A stretch of 64,000 bases of DNA, taken from assembly GCF_947581915.1 (NCBI RefSeq), contig NZ_CANPWG010000038.1:1-64000 (forward strand), written 5' to 3'. The notes beneath the pieces are model-generated. The model saw only the letters and a program-made list of their open reading frames with translations, searched no databases and was not told the DNA's origin. The stretch is from Candidatus Palauibacter scopulicola. Its GTDB lineage: Bacteria > Gemmatimonadota > Gemmatimonadetes > Palauibacterales > Palauibacteraceae. The position numbers and the translations under genes were made by a program. Positions within the stretch are counted from its first letter, which is position 1, and every line of letters starts with the position of its first letter. This document shows, piece by piece, positions 61,764-64,000 of this stretch.

Positions 61764-62738
61764 GTGGCTACCTATCTCGAAGCGATTCGACAGGCGATCC
61801 GTGAGGAGATGCGGGCGGACGCCAACGTCTTCATCATGGGCGAGGACATTGGCGCCTACGGCGGCGCCTTCAGGATTACGGAGGGGCTGCTCGCGGAATT
61901 CGGAGAAGATCGCGTCATCGACACTCCGATCAGCGAGGCGGCCATCGTGGGCGCGGCGATCGGGGCGGCGCAGATGGGCCTGAAGCCCGTGTGCGAGATG
62001 CAGTTCATCGACTTCATCGCACCGGCCTTCAACGTGATCGTCAACTTCGCCGCCAAGGTCCGCTACCGTACGGGAGCGGGAGCCGCGCTGGTGATTCGGG
62101 GACCCTGCGGCGCCGGCGTGCGCGCGGGACCCTTTCACTCGCAGAACGTCGAGTCGTATTTCGCCAACGTGCCCGGCCTCAAGCTGGTGGCTCCGGCCAC
62201 GGTGAGAGATGCGAAGGGGCTGCTCAAGGCCGCGATTCGGGACCCGGACCCGGTCCTCTTCTTCGAGCACAAGTACCTGTATCGAAGACTCCGTGAAGAA
62301 CTTGAGGAAGGCGAGGAGTTCCTGACGCCGCTGGGAAAGGCCCGCACGCATCGTGGAGGAACGGACCTCACGCTGGTCACGTATGGCGCCATGGTCCATA
62401 CTGCGCAGGAGGCTGCGGAACAGCTGGCGGAGGAGGATGGCGCCGAGATTGAGATCATCGATCTGAGGACGCTGCAACCGCTCGATGGCGCCGCGATCCT
62501 CGAGAGCGTGAAGAAGACGGGGAGGCTTCTCGTCCTGCACGAAGCGCCGCGGTTCGGCGGCTTCGGCGGCGAGGTGGCAGCGTTGGTTTGCGAGCGCGCG
62601 TTCGAGTGGCTCGACGCTCCGATTCGGCGGGTGGCCGCACTCGACACGCCGGTGCCGTACGCGGCCGAGCTGGAGGAGGCGCATCTACCCCAGGTGGCGG
62701 ACATCGTCTCGATGGCCCGCCTGCAACTGAGTTACTGA
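61764..62738 (+). CDS. 2-oxoacid dehydrogenase E1 component, beta subunit
   Basis: 324 aa thiamine-diphosphate enzyme subunit. Motifs: VFIMGEDIGAYGGAF (about 22-36), TPISEAAIVGAAIGAAQMG (about 55-73) and the C-terminal transketolase domain with LVTYGAMVHTAQEAAEQL, IEIIDLRTLQPLD and FGGFGGEVAALV. It is the beta subunit of a pyruvate- or branched-chain 2-oxoacid dehydrogenase. The alpha subunit is not adjacent: ygfZ is upstream and E2 downstream. GTG start, probably leaderless. Cytoplasmic complex. Confidence 0.92.
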   Translation: MATYLEAIRQAIREEMRADANVFIMGEDIGAYGGAFRITEGLLAEFGEDRVIDTPISEAAIVGAAIGAAQMGLKPVCEMQFIDFIAPAFNVIVNFAAKVRYRTGAGAALVIRGPCGAGVRAGPFHSQNVESYFANVPGLKLVAPATVRDAKGLLKAAIRDPDPVLFFEHKYLYRRLREELEEGEEFLTPLGKARTHRGGTDLTLVTYGAMVHTAQEAAEQLAEEDGAEIEIIDLRTLQPLDGAAILESVKKTGRLLVLHEAPRFGGFGGEVAALVCERAFEWLDAPIRRVAALDTPVPYAAELEEAHLPQVADIVSMARLQLSY

Positions 62739-62771
62739 ACCCACGCGGCTGTACGCCGGGGAAGAACACCT

Positions 62772-64000
62772 ATGTCCAAAGTGGATGTCATCATGCCGCA
62801 GATGGGGGAGTCCATCGCGGAGGGGACGCTGACGCGCTGGCTCAAGAATGTCGGGGATGCGGTCGAGCGTGACGAGGATCTGTTCGAGATATCCACGGAC
62901 AAGGTGGACGCCGACATTCCGTCGCCGGCGGCGGGCGTGCTTGCCGAAGTTCTCGTGCAGGACGGAGAGACGGTCGAGATCGACACGGTCGTCGCCCGCA
63001 TCGAGACGGATGCCACGGTCGCGGCACCCGCCGCACCTTCGGCCCCGCCGGCCGATCCGCCGCTGGATGCGAGGGCCGTAGAGCCCGTGGCGTCCACTGC
63101 GGTGGCGGCAGTTCCGATGGGACCGGCGGCGGACGCCACGCCCGCGTCTCCTTCTCCGGCGGCCGGGGGGGCGCCCGCCAGTCGGGATGAGCGGCTGAGG
63201 ACTCGATCGACCCCGCTCGTGCGGAAGATCGCCGCGGAACACGGCGTCGACATCCACCAGGTGCCCGGGACGGGCACCTCCGGCCGCGTGACCCGGGATG
63301 ACATTCTGGCGTTCATCTCGGCCGGAGGGCCGGAGGCGGCCCCCGCTCCCACGGCCGTGCCCGCCCCCTCGCCAGCGCCCACCCCCGTTGCGGCGCCCGC
63401 CGCGGTCCCGTCGCCGGTCCCGGCCTCCGACGTGAAGGCCCCGGAGCCAGCGCTCCCCGAGACAGCGGCGCCCGGGCCGGCGGCGCCGGGCACGCTTCGG
63501 ATCCCGATTCACGGGGCCACGCTGGACGTCCGGCTCGGCTCCGTGCCGATCCGCGACCGCGACCGCGTCGAGGAGATGAGCAGGGTCCGCCTGCGGACGA
63601 TGGAACACATGCTCATGTCCAAGCGCGTCTCGGCGCACGTGACATCGGTGATCGAGGTGGACTTCGAACGGGTCGTTCAACTGAGGCGCTCGCTCAAATC
63701 CCGCTTCGCCGATCAGGGCGTGAAGCTCACCTACGGCCCCTTCATCTATCGCGCCGTGATCGAGGCCCTGGGCGAATACCCGGTCCTCAACTCGTCGGTC
63801 GACGGATCGCGAATCGTGTACCACGGCAACATCAATCTCGGGATCGCGGTGGCGATCAACGATGGCCGCGAGCTCATCGTGCCCGTCCTCAAGGACGCGG
63901 ATCAACTCAGCCTGCTGGGACTCGCGCAACGCTCGAACGAACTCGCCGGGAAGGCTCGCGGCAGGGCGCTCGACTTTGACGACATCCAGGGGGGGACGTT
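62772..64000 (+). CDS. Dihydrolipoamide acyltransferase (E2), cut by window end
   Basis: At least 409 codons; the 3' end is beyond the window. Lipoyl domain (1-75) with the lipoyl lysine Lys44 in EISTDKVDADIPSP; an Ala/Pro-rich linker (80-140); a peripheral subunit-binding domain (TPLVRKIAAEHGVDIHQVPG, then GRVTRDDILAFI); a second Ala/Pro linker; and the start of the acyltransferase domain (VRLRTMEHMLMSKRVSAHVT, then INDGRELIVPVLKDAD). Carries the acyl group from E1 to CoA. Follows E1-beta after 33 bp. The catalytic HxxxD would lie beyond position 64000. Confidence 0.93.
   Translation, partial: MSKVDVIMPQMGESIAEGTLTRWLKNVGDAVERDEDLFEISTDKVDADIPSPAAGVLAEVLVQDGETVEIDTVVARIETDATVAAPAAPSAPPADPPLDARAVEPVASTAVAAVPMGPAADATPASPSPAAGGAPASRDERLRTRSTPLVRKIAAEHGVDIHQVPGTGTSGRVTRDDILAFISAGGPEAAPAPTAVPAPSPAPTPVAAPAAVPSPVPASDVKAPEPALPETAAPGPAAPGTLRIPIHGATLDVRLGSVPIRDRDRVEEMSRVRLRTMEHMLMSKRVSAHVTSVIEVDFERVVQLRRSLKSRFADQGVKLTYGPFIYRAVIEALGEYPVLNSSVDGSRIVYHGNINLGIAVAINDGRELIVPVLKDADQLSLLGLAQRSNELAGKARGRALDFDDIQGGT

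Overview
The window is high-GC, gene-dense DNA from a Gram-negative bacterium. Supporting signs are a TonB-dependent receptor, OmpA-like and beta-barrel outer-membrane proteins, many lipoprotein signals, secreted S9 and M16 peptidases and a DUF5916 protein. This mix, with SufU-type Fe-S assembly and frequent GTGA/ATGA overlaps, best fits Gemmatimonadota or a close relative. That placement is inferred from gene content. No rRNA, tRNA, CRISPR array, transposase or phage gene was seen.

Layout. 0-4.6 kb: secreted trypsin-like protease, DUF3311/sodium:solute symporter pair, zinc-ribbon and DUF6941 genes. 4.6-9.9 kb (minus): PQQ dehydrogenase lipoprotein with cytochrome c, TonB receptor, small lipoprotein, DUF4342 protein. 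10-17.7 kb: envelope block (TPR lipoprotein, DUF5916 barrel, beta-propeller, DUF3179 lipoprotein, two small genes) containing a family of GCCCGTGG inverted repeats, one copy being a 171-bp element with terminal inverted repeats. 17.6-20.4 kb (minus): coupled glpD and an MDR dehydrogenase. 20.5-28.4 kb: a Fur-like palindrome, then sufC-sufB-sufD-Rieske-sufS-sufU-rsgA-nudix-osmC. 28.4-31 kb: M20 peptidase and DpaL-like PLP enzyme. 31-36 kb: VOC protein, barrel protein, membrane protein, S9 peptidase. 36-40.4 kb (minus): M16 peptidase and icd, with a perfect 14-bp-arm palindrome upstream of icd. 40.4-48.8 kb (minus): a long chain starting with a serine palmitoyltransferase-like gene, a GNAT-like acyltransferase, a CerR-like reductase and an Aur1-like PAP2 protein (a probable ceramide/phosphosphingolipid pathway), running by overlap into an ECF sigma factor, zinc-finger anti-sigma factor and PDZ protein, then a His-rich protein and a Met-rich barrel protein. 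48.9-55.9 kb: flavin oxidoreductase, fdhD and a NAD-linked formate dehydrogenase (fused NuoE/NuoF-like subunit plus catalytic subunit). 55.9-64 kb: aconitase-family enzyme, SDR protein, two envelope proteins, a clear terminator, ygfZ, and E1-beta and E2 (cut by the window end) of a 2-oxoacid dehydrogenase.

The most important observation is that two genes that look broken are better read as selenoprotein genes. The formate dehydrogenase catalytic subunit has an in-frame TGA at the catalytic Sec/Cys position, followed by a hairpin whose GGTCT loop and 18-nt spacing match my recollection of the E. coli fdhF SECIS. An OsmC-like peroxidase at the end of the suf-rsgA-nudix chain has an in-frame TGA exactly where the family's peroxidatic cysteine belongs, followed by a 6-bp hairpin in the bacterial SECIS distance range. 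Each supports the other, although no selA/B/C/D gene lies in the window. The second notable system is the coupling of a sphingolipid-type gene set to an envelope-stress-type sigma/anti-sigma/PDZ module.
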